From assembly GCA_011390565.1 (NCBI GenBank), contig JAABSC010000001.1, positions 62,001 to 126,000 of the forward strand: a stretch of 64,000 nucleotides of DNA. The letters run 5' to 3'. The stretch's first letter is position 1, and each line of letters begins with the position of its first letter. Origin of the DNA: Thioalkalivibrio paradoxus. GTDB taxonomy: Bacteria; Pseudomonadota; Gammaproteobacteria; Ectothiorhodospirales; Ectothiorhodospiraceae. A model generated the notes under the pieces. It had not been told where the DNA came from and did no database searches. It saw only the letters and a program-made list of their open reading frames with translations. The translations under genes and the position numbers were made by a program. Of the stretch, positions 18,656 to 29,706 are shown piece by piece.

Positions 18656-19291
18656 ATGTCCGCACAGGATTTCCTCGCCTACTCCCTGCAACGCCAGGTG
18701 CTGCGTTTCGGGGAATTCAAGCTGAAGTCGGGGCGGATCAGCCCGTACTTCTTCAATGCCGGCCTGTTCAATCGCGGTTCCGACCTGGTGCGGCTGGGCC
18801 GTTACTACGCCGAGGCCATCGTCGCGAGCGGTCTTGAGTTCGATCTGCTCTTCGGACCGGCGTACAAGGGCATTCCGCTGGCGGCCGCGGTGGCGATGGC
18901 GCTGCAGCTGGAGCACGGGCGTGACGTTCCCTGGGCGTTCAACCGCAAGGAGGCCAAGGACCACGGCGAGGGTGGCAACATCGTCGGCGCGCCGCTACAG
19001 GGGCGGGTGCTGATCGTGGACGACGTGATCACCGCCGGCACCGCGATCCGGGAAGCTGTCGACATCATTCGTGCCGGCGGCGCCGAACCGGTGGCCGTCG
19101 CGATCGCGCTGGATCGGGAGGAGCGGGGTCGCGGCGACACCTCCGCGATCGCCGAGGTGGAAAGCGAATTCGGCCTGCAGGTCATCCGGGTGGCCCGTCT
19201 CACCGATCTGATCGCCATGCTCGAGGCCGATGGCCGGGACCCGAATCACCTCGTGGCGCTGCGCGCCTACCGCGACCAGTACGGCGTCTGA
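18656..19291 (+). CDS. pyrE: Orotate phosphoribosyltransferase
   Basis: A 211-residue enzyme that converts orotate and PRPP to OMP in pyrimidine synthesis. The N-terminus [19 protein letters not shown] is the family signature, [11 protein letters not shown] holds the flexible-site lysine, and [15 protein letters not shown] is the PRPP-binding loop. [17 protein letters not shown] is the catalytic hood. The start ATG has GGAG upstream. It is monocistronic, with the thiC riboswitch starting about 90 bp downstream. Confidence 0.97.
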   Translation: MSAQDFLAYSLQRQVLRFGEFKLKSGRISPYFFNAGLFNRGSDLVRLGRYYAEAIVASGLEFDLLFGPAYKGIPLAAAVAMALQLEHGRDVPWAFNRKEAKDHGEGGNIVGAPLQGRVLIVDDVITAGTAIREAVDIIRAGGAEPVAVAIALDREERGRGDTSAIAEVESEFGLQVIRVARLTDLIAMLEADGRDPNHLVALRAYRDQYGV

Positions 19292-21412
<2,121 letters not shown>

Positions 21413-21754
21413 CCGTGCGGGCTTGGAAGACCCCCCTGGGTTTCTGTCGGCGCCGCATGGACCCCGGATCAAGTCCGGGGTGACGTCCGGATCAAGTCCG
21501 GGGTGACACCTGTTGCGTCATCCCGGCCGGAGCGCAGCGGAGAGCCGGGATCCACGGGGCGTCAGGGTGGACGCGGGATTCCGGGTTTCGGCGGGTGCCG
21601 CATGGACCCCGGATCGAGTCCGGGGTGACGTTCGGATCAGGTCCGGGGTGACGTCCGGATCAGGTCCGGGGTGACGTTCGGATCAGGTCCGGGGTGACGT
21701 TCGGATCAGGTCCGGGGTGACGGACTTCTGAGTTGCGGGGGGTGACGGACCCGT
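21413..21754. other. Gene-free spacer filled by repeats
   Basis: About 340 bp between convergent thiC and the PDC-sensor gene. Nearly all of it is the palindromic repeat array described below, plus CATCCCGGCCGGAGCGCAG (from 21519), a second common intergenic repeat motif. No reading frame is supported. Confidence 0.6.
21458..21722. repeat. Tandem array of GGATC-centred palindromes (about 7 units)
   Basis: The unit is CCGGATCAAGTCCGGGGTGA or variants (GGATCAGGTCCGGGGTGACG). Two units lie near 21462-21507 and five, at a period of about 23 bp, near 21605-21722. Each contains a short self-complementary CCGGAT.../...TCCGG core. The first unit of each block is preceded by GCATGGACCC, as at 48318, so a complete module seems to be repeated in the genome. 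There are no unique spacers, so this is not CRISPR. Confidence 0.85.
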
Positions 21755-22702
21755 TCAGCCGGCCCCGCCGAGCCAGAAGTCGCAGGAGCGGTCCAGGAAA
21801 TCGTCCCAGGTCATGTAGTGCGAGCCGTCGCAGGAGAAGGTCAGGCTGATCATTCCGTTGAACAGGTTGATCGATGACGATCGCAGGTAGACGGTTTCGT
21901 CCGCGAAGCGCAGGACTTTCAGGTTTTCCAGAATCCGTGCGATGGCCTCGGCCGGCACCAGGGCCTTTTCCGGGTAGGACTTGCGCGGGAACGCGAGGCA
22001 GGTGTCCGGGTCGCTCAGCGCGTCGTGCGTGAGGATGCGGTAGCGGTAGGGGTCATCGAGCGTCCACACTGTCGCGCGGCTGCTGGAGAAGTGCAGCACG
22101 CACTGGAAAACCCCGCGCTCGGTGAACAGCTCCTCGAGCACGGACAGCACCGCGTCCATGTCGTGATCCAGCTGGCTCTCCGTGCGCGTCTGCGTGAATA
22201 CCTGGCCCCGGATGGAGGGGTCGCCCTTGATCTGGCGCCACTCGGTGGACTCCTCATACAGGCTTCCGGTATCGGGCAGATTGCGCAGGTCGAAGTCCGC
22301 GCCCAGGAACCCGAGCGCGGTGCCTTCGGCGTCGCGGATCAGCTGCAGCGCTGTCAGCGAGGGCCGCCGTCCCAGCAGGCTGATGTAGGCCTCCGAGAGC
22401 AGAAATCCGTCGGCGGGAACCACTTCCTTCAGGTACGGCCGTTGCGAGCGGTCGCGTCCGAAATGGGAGGTCAGCAGGCCCGCGTGCGAAATATTGTCGC
22501 TGACCTGGATCCCGCCGGTGTTCAGTGCATACAGGAACGTGCATTCGGGCAATTCCTGAATGAACGCCTGCAGCTGGTCGTCCAGCGCCTGCCGGTCGGG
22601 CCAGACCACGCTCAGACGCTCCGCGGCTCGGGCCAGCGGCTCGTGCAGGCGGCTTTCCAGGCGCCGGCGCTGTTCTTCGATGGTGCTTCGCAACATGTCC
22701 AT
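21755..22702 (-). CDS. PDC/Cache-type sensor domain protein without output domain
   Basis: A 315-residue protein. Residues about 45-165 match PDC-type ligand-sensing domains: FLYALNTGGIQVSDNIS, FGRDRSQRPYL, FLLSEAYISLLGRRPSLTAL and LGFLGADFDLRNL. The N-terminus is a charged helix (LRSTIEEQRRRLESRL) and I see no membrane segment or signal peptide, so the sensor would be cytoplasmic, which is unusual. The C-terminal half (LDDPYRYRILTHDALSDPD, and a tail ending WDDFLDRSCDFW) is not recognised. The start is ATG 22702 with GAGG nine bases upstream; an upstream GTG at 22729 lies in a repeat. The gene stands alone between repeats. Confidence 0.65.
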   Translation of the reverse strand: MDMLRSTIEEQRRRLESRLHEPLARAAERLSVVWPDRQALDDQLQAFIQELPECTFLYALNTGGIQVSDNISHAGLLTSHFGRDRSQRPYLKEVVPADGFLLSEAYISLLGRRPSLTALQLIRDAEGTALGFLGADFDLRNLPDTGSLYEESTEWRQIKGDPSIRGQVFTQTRTESQLDHDMDAVLSVLEELFTERGVFQCVLHFSSSRATVWTLDDPYRYRILTHDALSDPDTCLAFPRKSYPEKALVPAEAIARILENLKVLRFADETVYLRSSSINLFNGMISLTFSCDGSHYMTWDDFLDRSCDFWLGGAG

Positions 22703-23006
22703 GGGTTTCAACCTCGGGAAAACAGCCACGGAAGACGATGGACATCACGGAGGTGATGCTATTTCAGACTCATTTCTGCGTGTTTCGGTGTTCATCAGCG
22801 GCCCGCCCTTTCATCGTCAGGGGCGGCGCAGGGCCATGGCGCTTAGTGTCGCAGGTTCCGCCCGCGTCCGCGGCTGCAGCGGTGGTCTTCGTGCTCCATG
22901 AAACCTGGTATAGCATAAAACAATCAAATTAATAGGAAAAATCGCCTTTAACTAACATGGTGCGCCGTGTAGAACAGAGACATGAAAAGTAACGGGAGAC
23001 GATGAC
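22703..23006. other. Intergenic region with repeat copy 2 and an AT-rich stretch
   Basis: No gene. Positions 22723-22758 match the repeat at 1074-1110. An AT-rich segment around 22908-22940 (TGGTATAGCATAAAAC, then AATTAATAGG) probably carries the promoter of the DUF2061/GNAT pair, but exact boxes are uncertain. Confidence 0.45.
22723..22758. repeat. Dispersed repeat, copy 2 (CCACGGAAG...ATCACGGA...GTGATG)
   Basis: GCCACGGAAGACGATGGAC then ATCACGGAGGTGATG, aligned with 1074-1110 with few differences. It overlaps the possible upstream GTG start of the PDC-sensor gene, which is one reason to prefer the downstream ATG. Confidence 0.5.
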
Positions 23007-23219
23007 ATGACCAAGACGATTTCCTTCGGGATCGTACATTTCTCGGTAGCCTTCGGTGTCGTGTACCTGTTGACCGGCAGTCTGGTCATTGGCGGTGCCG
23101 TCGCGCTGATCGAGCCGGCCGTGAACACGGTGGCTTACCACTACCACGAGAAAGCCTGGACCTGGTTGCGCAATCGTCCGAGTGCGGACGCGCAGCCGCT
23201 CGCAGTTCTGCGGGGGTGA
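23007..23219 (+). CDS. DUF2061 small membrane protein
   Basis: A 70-residue integral membrane protein. Two hydrophobic segments and the family pattern KTISFGIVHFSVAFGVVYLLTG / GGAVALIEPAVNTVAYHYHEKAW are visible; DUF2061 proteins share the ALxEP and YxxHExxW residues. The function is unknown. The ribosome site is GGGAGA before the ATG. The next gene begins 3 bp after its stop, so the two are co-transcribed. Confidence 0.85.
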   Translation: MTKTISFGIVHFSVAFGVVYLLTGSLVIGGAVALIEPAVNTVAYHYHEKAWTWLRNRPSADAQPLAVLRG

Positions 23220-23222
23220 ACC

Positions 23223-23717
23223 GTGAGTGAAGTGGCACTCGCGGACCTGTACGTTGTTCGCGCCGGCGGTGCAGAGGATCTCACCGGCGTGAATCGGATC
23301 ATCGAGGCGGCGATCGGCACCTGGGATCTTCCCGAGCGAGTCAAGCGACTGGCGTTGCCCCTCTACCGCTATTCGGAGGTCGATCTGACCCATCTCGATC
23401 TGAGGTTGCTCGAGGGGCCGGGCGGCGTCTTGGCAGTGGCGGCATGGGAGCCCGCGGATGCGCGTGATGATCCCGGTGCCGGTTCCGCCACCCTGCTGCA
23501 TGGCCTCTACGTGCGCCCCGACGCGCAGCGCAGGGGCCTGGGTACGCGGCTTCTCGAGGACGGGATTCGATTGGCACGGGTCTCAGGCAGTCAAGGCATC
23601 CTGGTGCGGGCCCAGGCGGGCGCGGAGGATTTTTTCCAGCGCCTCGGGTTCTCTCGGTTGCCGGTGCGGAACGAGGCCCGGGATTACGCCGCGCGCTTCT
23701 GGCTTTCACTCAACTGA
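23223..23717 (+). CDS. GNAT family N-acetyltransferase
   Basis: A 164-residue acetyl-CoA-dependent acyltransferase. The core GNAT motif A is seen as LHGLYVRPDAQRRGLGTRLL, with the RRGLG pyrophosphate-binding loop, followed by a helix and DFFQRLGFSRLPV (motif B type). The N-terminal half is a divergent substrate part, so the substrate is unknown. The start is a GTG with GGGGGTGA upstream, coupled to the DUF2061 gene. Confidence 0.88.
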   Translation: MSEVALADLYVVRAGGAEDLTGVNRIIEAAIGTWDLPERVKRLALPLYRYSEVDLTHLDLRLLEGPGGVLAVAAWEPADARDDPGAGSATLLHGLYVRPDAQRRGLGTRLLEDGIRLARVSGSQGILVRAQAGAEDFFQRLGFSRLPVRNEARDYAARFWLSLN

Positions 23718-23771
23718 GAGGCGGTCTCTGGTAAGGTAAGGAGGTCTCCCAAATGGTTGCGAGGAAGTTCG

Positions 23772-24779
23772 ATGAGTGATTCCAGGGAATGCCGGGTTGC
23801 CGTGTTCAGCACGCAGAAATATGACCGGATCTTCCTGACCCAGGCGGCAACGGACAGCAACGTTCAGTTCCATTTTCTGGAACCCAGACTGGAACCCGAT
23901 ACGGTGGTTCTCGCACAGGGCGCGACGGCCATCTGCGCCTTCGTGAACGACCGCCTCGACGCCGAGGTGCTCCAGGCACTCAAGGAGTCCGGGATCGATC
24001 TCGTCGCCCTGCGCTGCGCGGGGTTCAACAACGTGGATCTGAAGGCAGCCGAGGATCTCGGTGTGCGCGTGGCGCGGGTGCCGGCCTACTCGCCCAATGC
24101 GGTCGCCGAGCATGCCGTAGCGCTGGTGATGACGCTGAACCGAAAGACCCACCGTGCCTTCAACCGGGTGCGCGAGGGCAACTTCCTGCTCGACGGCCTG
24201 ATGGGCTTCGACATCAACGGCCGAACGGTCGGTGTCGTTGGTACGGGTCGCATCGGCCGCGTCTTCGGTCGGATCCTGCAGGGCTTTGGCTGCCGGGTGG
24301 TGGCGTTCGATCCCTATCCGGACCCGGAAGTCGAGGAAATGGGTATCGAGTACCTGCCCTGGGAAGCCTTCCTGAGCCAGTCCGACATCATCAGCCTGCA
24401 TTGTCCCCTGACGCCCGAGACCCATGCGATGATCGACGCGACTGCAGTCGGTCTGATGAAGCCAGGGGCCATGCTGATCAACACCAGCCGCGGCGCGATC
24501 ATCGACACGCATGCCGTGATCGACGGCCTGAAGAGCGGGCGCATCGGCAGTCTGGGTCTGGACGTGTACGAGCAGGAGGAAAACCTTTTCTTCAAGGATC
24601 TTTCCGAGGAAGTGATCCAGGACGACGTTTTCCAGCGCCTGCAGACCTTCCCCAATGTGTTGATCACCGGACACCAGGGATTCCTGACCCGGCAGGCCAT
24701 GGAAGAGATTGCACGGACCACGGTCGACAATCTGCGCTGCCTCAGCAACGACGAGCGCTGTTTCAACCGGCTCGTCTGA
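23772..24779 (+). CDS. ldhA: D-lactate dehydrogenase (D-2-hydroxyacid dehydrogenase family)
   Basis: A 335-residue NAD-dependent enzyme reducing pyruvate to D-lactate, or a close 2-ketoacid. Motifs in order: the RCAGFNNVDLKAAEDLG catalytic Arg region, the VVGTGRIGRVFGRIL Rossmann glycine loop with acidic DPYPD after it, SLHCPLTPETHAMI, NTSRGAIIDTHAV, LGLDVYEQEENLFF (catalytic Glu, typical of LdhA) and the catalytic His in ITGHQGFLT. The ENLFF and YEQEE pattern favours LdhA over other relatives. The ATG has GAGGA upstream; a TTG five codons earlier is less likely. It is convergent with the DEAD-box gene. Confidence 0.92.
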   Translation: MSDSRECRVAVFSTQKYDRIFLTQAATDSNVQFHFLEPRLEPDTVVLAQGATAICAFVNDRLDAEVLQALKESGIDLVALRCAGFNNVDLKAAEDLGVRVARVPAYSPNAVAEHAVALVMTLNRKTHRAFNRVREGNFLLDGLMGFDINGRTVGVVGTGRIGRVFGRILQGFGCRVVAFDPYPDPEVEEMGIEYLPWEAFLSQSDIISLHCPLTPETHAMIDATAVGLMKPGAMLINTSRGAIIDTHAVIDGLKSGRIGSLGLDVYEQEENLFFKDLSEEVIQDDVFQRLQTFPNVLITGHQGFLTRQAMEEIARTTVDNLRCLSNDERCFNRLV

Positions 24780-24786
24780 CGCTCGC

Positions 24787-24829
24787 GCCGGTTGCCGCCA
24801 CGCTCCTTGGGGAGACGTGGCGTAGCCGG
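24787..24829. terminator. Long hairpin between convergent ldhA and deaD
   Basis: CGCCACG-CTCC (24796-24806) pairs with GGAG-A-CGTGGCG (24811-24822) around a TTGG loop with one bulged A, and outer CCGG pairs extend it. It lies just after both stop codons and may act as a bidirectional terminator, although no T-tract is present. Confidence 0.45.
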
Positions 24830-26803
24830 TCAGACGGGTTTGCGGCGGATGGCAAGCGTGCCGGCGTTGCGTGCCGTGCGTGCTCCCGGCGGTTTGCCGC
24901 GGCCCGGGCCGCGCCCTGCGTTCTTCTCAGCCCCCGCGAAGGCTCGTGGCTTGCGGGGCGGCTTTTCGCCTCCCTTGGCATGACTGGGCTTCCCGAAACT
25001 CGGGCTTCGCCCGGTGCGCGCCGTTTTGCCCCTGTGCGCGGGCGCGGTGCGGACATCCTGGCCCGGCCCCTCCGGGGGTTCCGTTCGCGCCTGCACGAGT
25101 TCCGGTGTTTCCAGGGTGAGTTCCAGCTTGCGCTGGGCCACGTGAATCCGAGCCAGGCGGCGGATCGCGGACTCGCTGAGCGCGGCAGGCAGATCCACGT
25201 GGCTGTAGTGGTCCATGAGCCCGATGCGGCCGATGTCGCCCCCGGACAGGCCGCCTTCGTGGGTCAAGGCACCGACGATCTCGCGAGCGCCGATGCCGTC
25301 CTGACGACCCACGGGCATGTAGTAACGCACCATGTCGGCCGTCGCTTCCCGAGCACCCGGACGCTCCCGGCGCGGCGCGGGCGCCCCGCGAGCATCCCGA
25401 CCGCGCCGTTCCTGCGGGTCCCGCGTCGGCCGGCGGGTCGGCTCGCGCTCCTGTGCGCGGATGAACAGCGGGTCGGCGTGGGCGCCGTTGGGGGGCAGTA
25501 GCGGCGTCATCTCGGTCGCGAGTGCCACCAGCGCGCTTGCCAGGTCGCGCTCCGAGGTGTTGCAGCGGGCGAGAAGCGCATCCACCAGCTCGTTGTGCTG
25601 TTCGGATTTTCCGGAATTCAGCAGCGCCTCGACCCGCTTGGCGAAGCGCCCCTGCCGGCTTGCGGCGACATCTTTCAGATCGGGCACGGGGTGTGCGCGC
25701 ACCGGCTTGCCGGTCAGCTTCTCGATGTCATGCAGGATGCGGCGCTTGCGCGGTTCGAGGAACAGGATGGCGCGGCCCTTGCGTCCCGCGCGACCGGTGC
25801 GGCCGATGCGGTGCACGTAGGCCTCCGCATCGCCCGGCGCGTCGAAATTGAACACGTGACTGATGCGGGGGACATCGATCCCCCGCGCCGCGACGTCGGT
25901 CGCGACGATCACGTCGAGGCGGCCGTCGCGGAGTTCCGCGACCACGCGCTCGCGTTCCTTCTGTTCCATGTCGCCGTTCAGTGCCGACACCTTGTGCCCG
26001 TGCGTAGCCAGCGCTTCGGCGATCTCGAGCGTCGCGGCCTTGGTGCGTGCGAAGACGATCGCGGCGTCACGTTCCGGTTCCACTTCCAGGATGCGCGCCA
26101 GCGCCTCCACCTTGTGTCGGGCGTCCACCAGGCAGTAGCTCTGGTCGATGTCGGCACCGGCCTCGTTGCCCGCCCCGATGCGGATTTCCTCGGGATTGCG
26201 CAGGTGACGGTGCGCGATACGCCGGATCGGGGCGGGCATGGTCGCGGAAAACAGCGCGGTCTGCCGATGGGCGGGCGTCTGTTCCAGGATCCACTCGATG
26301 TCGTCGATGAATCCCATGCGCAGCATTTCGTCGGCCTCGTCCAGGACCACCACGCGCAGGGCGTCCAGCGCCAGCGTCCCGCGCTTCATGTGGTCCACGA
26401 TCCGACCCGGGGTGCCGACCACGATCTGCGGGCCTGCACGCAGCCTGCGCAGTTGTATGCCCATCGGCTGCCCGCCGTACACGGGCAGGATATCGATGCC
26501 GGCCATGGCCTGGGCGAACCCGCCGAGCGCCTCGGCGACCTGGTTGGCCAGTTCGCGGGTGGGGGCGATCACCAACGCCTGGACGGCGTGTGTCCCGGCA
26601 TCGATCCGGTCGATCAGCGGCAGACCGAACGCGCCGGTCTTGCCGGTCCCCGTCTGTGCTTCACCAAGCACGTCGCGCCCGTCCAGCATGGCCGGAATAC
26701 AGGCGGTCTGCACCGGGGTGGGCTGGGTGAAGCCGAGTCGTTCGACGGTCAGCACCAAGGGCTCGGACAGGCCGAGCTCGGAGAAAGAGGGGGAATGCGG
26801 CAT
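24830..26803 (-). CDS. deaD: DEAD-box ATP-dependent RNA helicase (DeaD/CsdA type)
   Basis: A 657-residue RNA helicase for ribosome assembly and RNA turnover. Q motif (FTQPTPVQ), motif I AQTGTGKT, Ia PTRELANQ, GGQ, TPGRI, motif II DEAD, III SAT, then the second RecA domain with ATDVAARGID and HRIGRTGRAG. A C-terminal DbpA/CsdA RNA-binding domain (MVRYYMPVGRQDGIGAREIV, then LSGGDIGRIGLMD) is followed by a very basic Gly/Arg/Lys-rich tail. Length and tail match CsdA-like proteins rather than the short RhlE/RhlB types. No other gene shares the transcript. Confidence 0.95.
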   Translation of the reverse strand: MPHSPSFSELGLSEPLVLTVERLGFTQPTPVQTACIPAMLDGRDVLGEAQTGTGKTGAFGLPLIDRIDAGTHAVQALVIAPTRELANQVAEALGGFAQAMAGIDILPVYGGQPMGIQLRRLRAGPQIVVGTPGRIVDHMKRGTLALDALRVVVLDEADEMLRMGFIDDIEWILEQTPAHRQTALFSATMPAPIRRIAHRHLRNPEEIRIGAGNEAGADIDQSYCLVDARHKVEALARILEVEPERDAAIVFARTKAATLEIAEALATHGHKVSALNGDMEQKERERVVAELRDGRLDVIVATDVAARGIDVPRISHVFNFDAPGDAEAYVHRIGRTGRAGRKGRAILFLEPRKRRILHDIEKLTGKPVRAHPVPDLKDVAASRQGRFAKRVEALLNSGKSEQHNELVDALLARCNTSERDLASALVALATEMTPLLPPNGAHADPLFIRAQEREPTRRPTRDPQERRGRDARGAPAPRRERPGAREATADMVRYYMPVGRQDGIGAREIVGALTHEGGLSGGDIGRIGLMDHYSHVDLPAALSESAIRRLARIHVAQRKLELTLETPELVQARTEPPEGPGQDVRTAPAHRGKTARTGRSPSFGKPSHAKGGEKPPRKPRAFAGAEKNAGRGPGRGKPPGARTARNAGTLAIRRKPV

Positions 26804-26954
26804 TTCAGGATACTCGGGAGGGCCGGACCCGTGAGCCGGCTATGGGGCGGCGCGCGCCAAACGCATCAGTATACACCAATAAGGCGATGGAGCGTTGCCC
26901 CGGCCCCGTTCCGTCGCCGGAAGAGGGCCGTGGGCAGTCACCGGGATGGGCAGA

Positions 26955-27968
26955 TCAGGCCTGGTGATAGCTTGTGAGCCGCTCGACCTCGTTCTTCGAT
27001 CCCAGAATCACCGGTACGCGTTGGTGGACGCCCTCGGGCTTGAGGTCCAGGATGCGGTCCCGGCCCGTGGTACTGGCGCCGCCGGCCTGCTCGACGATCA
27101 GGCTCATCGGATTGGCCTCGTACATCAGGCGAAGCTTGCCGCCCTGCCCTTTGGCTTTCAGTTTCTCGTCCACCGGGTACATGAACACGCCGCCGCGCGT
27201 CAGGATGCGGTGCACCTCGGCCACCATCGACGCGATCCAGCGCATGTTGAAGTCCCGCCCGCGGGGCCCCTCCTGCCCGGCGAGACACTCGTCCACGTAG
27301 CGTCGGACCGGGGCTTCCCAGAAGCGGCTGTTGGAGGCATTGATCGCGAATTCGCTGGTATCTTCGGGGATCTGGACGTTTTCATGCGTTAGCAGGAACT
27401 CGCCGAAGTCCTTGTCGAGGGTGAACATCTGGACGCCCCGGCCCCGGGTCGCGAAGACCATCATCGTCGAGGGTCCGTACAGGCAGTAGCCGGCGGCGCA
27501 CTGTTCGGCACCGGGCTTCAGGAAGTCCTCGGTGGTGGGGTGGGTCACGCCCTCGGGCGCCTTGATGATGGAGAAGATCGTTCCCACCGAGACGTTGACG
27601 TCGATGTTCGACGAGCCGTCCAGGGGGTCGAACAGCACGAGGTAGTGCCCACGCGGGGCGTCGGCGGGGAGCTGGTAGATCTCGTCCATTTCCTCGGAGG
27701 CGAGGCCGGCGACATGCCCGTTGTGCGCCAGCGCCTCGATGAACACCTCGTTGGTGATCACGTCGAGCTTTTTCTGGGTTTCGCCCTGAACGTTCTCGGA
27801 GCCGGCTGAACCGAGAACGCCGATCAGGTCGCCCTTGTTCACCAGGTCGGAGATTTTCTTGCAGGCCACCGCGATGTCGTTCAGCAGGCCGGTGAATTCG
27901 CCGGTCGCCCCCTCGATCTGGCGCTGGGTCTCGATGATGTAGTTGGTCAGGGTGGTGCCGATGTGCAT
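26955..27968 (-). CDS. fbp: Fructose-1,6-bisphosphatase class I
   Basis: A 337-residue enzyme that dephosphorylates fructose-1,6-bisphosphate in gluconeogenesis or the Calvin cycle. Metal-site signature [29 protein letters not shown] near residue 90, and the substrate stretch [20 protein letters not shown] are all present. The start is the ATG of [11 protein letters not shown] with AGGAAGA upstream; a longer in-frame extension reads as non-conserved. It is divergent from pfp across 320 bp, so the two opposing steps of the same node may share control. Confidence 0.97.
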   Translation of the reverse strand: MHIGTTLTNYIIETQRQIEGATGEFTGLLNDIAVACKKISDLVNKGDLIGVLGSAGSENVQGETQKKLDVITNEVFIEALAHNGHVAGLASEEMDEIYQLPADAPRGHYLVLFDPLDGSSNIDVNVSVGTIFSIIKAPEGVTHPTTEDFLKPGAEQCAAGYCLYGPSTMMVFATRGRGVQMFTLDKDFGEFLLTHENVQIPEDTSEFAINASNSRFWEAPVRRYVDECLAGQEGPRGRDFNMRWIASMVAEVHRILTRGGVFMYPVDEKLKAKGQGGKLRLMYEANPMSLIVEQAGGASTTGRDRILDLKPEGVHQRVPVILGSKNEVERLTSYHQA

Positions 27969-28288
27969 GATGGTCTTCCTGGTGAAGCGGATGAATGGTG
28001 AGCCATTTCGGTGCGACCGGTGCACGGCCCGCGTGCAGGCCCGCGCCGACAACCGTCACGCATGGCGGGGACACACCGGGCTCACACCCGGTTTGCATGG
28101 CGCCGCGTTGCGCCACAAACTCTGCAGCGGCCGTTCAGGGCGCCCGTGTCCCGCGCCGGGTGCCTTTCGGTAACGCGGCCCGGCTGATAACCCGTATATA
28201 TTAGCAAAAGCTGTGCGTTCTTCCTGCTGGTATCTTTACTGCATGTCGAGCCGTGTACAGACGCAACGCCATCCGAAGGGAGGATTCG
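27969..28288. promoter_or_regulatory. Divergent promoter region of fbp and pfp
   Basis: 320 bp without a gene. Most is GC-rich, but 28185-28250 is clearly AT-richer, with CCCGTATATATTAGC (28192-28206) offering -10-like hexamers on both strands. The assignment of actual promoters is inference; no operator palindrome was recognised. Confidence 0.4.
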
Positions 28289-29560
28289 ATGCCAAAGAAT
28301 GCGCTCTACGCGCAGTCGGGAGGAGTGACTGCCGTGATCAACGCCAGCGCCTGGGGCGTGATCGAGGCGGTACGTGCCCATCCATCGCACTTCGGCACCT
28401 GCTACGCCGCCCGGGACGGAATCCTCGGGGTTCTGAACGAGGAGATCATCGACCTGGACCAGGAGGATCCCCTCACCCTGGCTGCGCTGCGGCATACGCC
28501 CGGAGGGGCCTTCGGGTCCTGCCGGTTCGATCTCGGCGACCCGGAGCGGGACCGGCGCCAGTACGAACGCCTGGTCGAGGTCTTTCGGGCGCACGACATC
28601 GGCTTTTTCTTCTATAACGGCGGTGGCGGCTCGATGGATACCGCGCTGAAGGTCGCGCGTATCGGTGACCTCCTCGGGTATCCGATCACCGCGGTCGGGG
28701 TGCCGAAGACCATCGACAACGACCTCGACGCGACCGATACGAGCCCCGGATTCGGTTCCGCGGCGAAGTTCATCGCCACCGTGGTGCGCGAAGCCAGCCT
28801 CGATGTGGAATCGATGCATACGAGTTCCACCAAGGTCTTCATTCTCGAAGTCATGGGGCGCCACGCCGGGTGGCTCGCGGCAGCCGCGGCCCTGGCGCAG
28901 GAATACGACGGTCGCCCGCCGATGCTGATCCTCTTCGCCGAGATCCCGTTCGACGAGGCGGATTTCCTGCAGAACCTCCGGTTGACGGTCGAGCGTCATG
29001 GCTACTGTGTGGTCGTGGTCTCGGAGGGGCTGAAATACCCGGACGGTACCCTGTTCGCGGTGGCACAGAGCCACGATGTCTACGCCTACACGCAGCTGGG
29101 CGGTGCCGCACCACGGCTCGCGGAGATGATCAAGAAGGAAACCGGTCACAAGCTGCACTGGTCGGTGGTCGACTACATTCAGCGGGCTGCCCGACACCTG
29201 GCCTCCAGGGTGGACGTCGAGCAGGCCTACGCGGTCGGCAAGGCCGCTGTCGAGGGCGTGGTGGCCGGGCATCGAAGTTTCATGCCAGTGATCCGGCGTG
29301 AGGGCGATGCGCCCTACCGGTGGTCGATCGGTCGTGTGCCGCTCGAGCGCGTGGCCAACATCGAGCGCGGGATGCCCCGCGACTTCATCTCGCCCGACGG
29401 TTACGGGATCACCCAGGCCTGCCGCGATTATCTGCGGCCGCTGATCGAGGGTGAGGACTACCCGCCGTTCGAAAACGGGCTGCCCTGCTATCCGCGCATC
29501 CGCGGCGCGCTGTTGCCGAGGCGCTGCGCCGCATTCCCGATCGACGAGAACGGGCAGTAG
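28289..29560 (+). CDS. pfp: Pyrophosphate-dependent 6-phosphofructokinase
   Basis: A 423-residue enzyme that uses PPi reversibly to interconvert fructose-6-phosphate and fructose-1,6-bisphosphate. Evidence: the AQSGGVTAVINAS N-terminus, FYNGGGGSMDTA, and PKTIDNDL with the Asp found in PPi enzymes where ATP enzymes have Gly. MGRHAGWLAAAAALA and AEIPFDEADF are further family motifs. The ATG has a clear GGAGG. In methylotrophs and sulfur oxidisers this enzyme can run in the Calvin-cycle direction and also act on sedoheptulose-1,7-bisphosphate (family knowledge). It is divergent from fbp. Confidence 0.93.
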   Translation: MPKNALYAQSGGVTAVINASAWGVIEAVRAHPSHFGTCYAARDGILGVLNEEIIDLDQEDPLTLAALRHTPGGAFGSCRFDLGDPERDRRQYERLVEVFRAHDIGFFFYNGGGGSMDTALKVARIGDLLGYPITAVGVPKTIDNDLDATDTSPGFGSAAKFIATVVREASLDVESMHTSSTKVFILEVMGRHAGWLAAAAALAQEYDGRPPMLILFAEIPFDEADFLQNLRLTVERHGYCVVVVSEGLKYPDGTLFAVAQSHDVYAYTQLGGAAPRLAEMIKKETGHKLHWSVVDYIQRAARHLASRVDVEQAYAVGKAAVEGVVAGHRSFMPVIRREGDAPYRWSIGRVPLERVANIERGMPRDFISPDGYGITQACRDYLRPLIEGEDYPPFENGLPCYPRIRGALLPRRCAAFPIDENGQ

Positions 29561-29706
29561 GCGATGCGGGTGCCGGATCCGCCCGAACTCGATGGGTGGA
29601 TCCGGGTCGCAACAGAATACGTGGGGGATTTCGACCGCCGCGTCGCTCCGGTCCTGCTCAGGAACGCGACCGCACACCCCGACGCATAACGCATGAGGAG
29701 AGAAAC

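Noticed and set aside
21458..21722. Repeat array considered as CRISPR
   Set aside because: Units are almost contiguous with no unique spacers and no cas gene is near; the same applies to 48339-48461.
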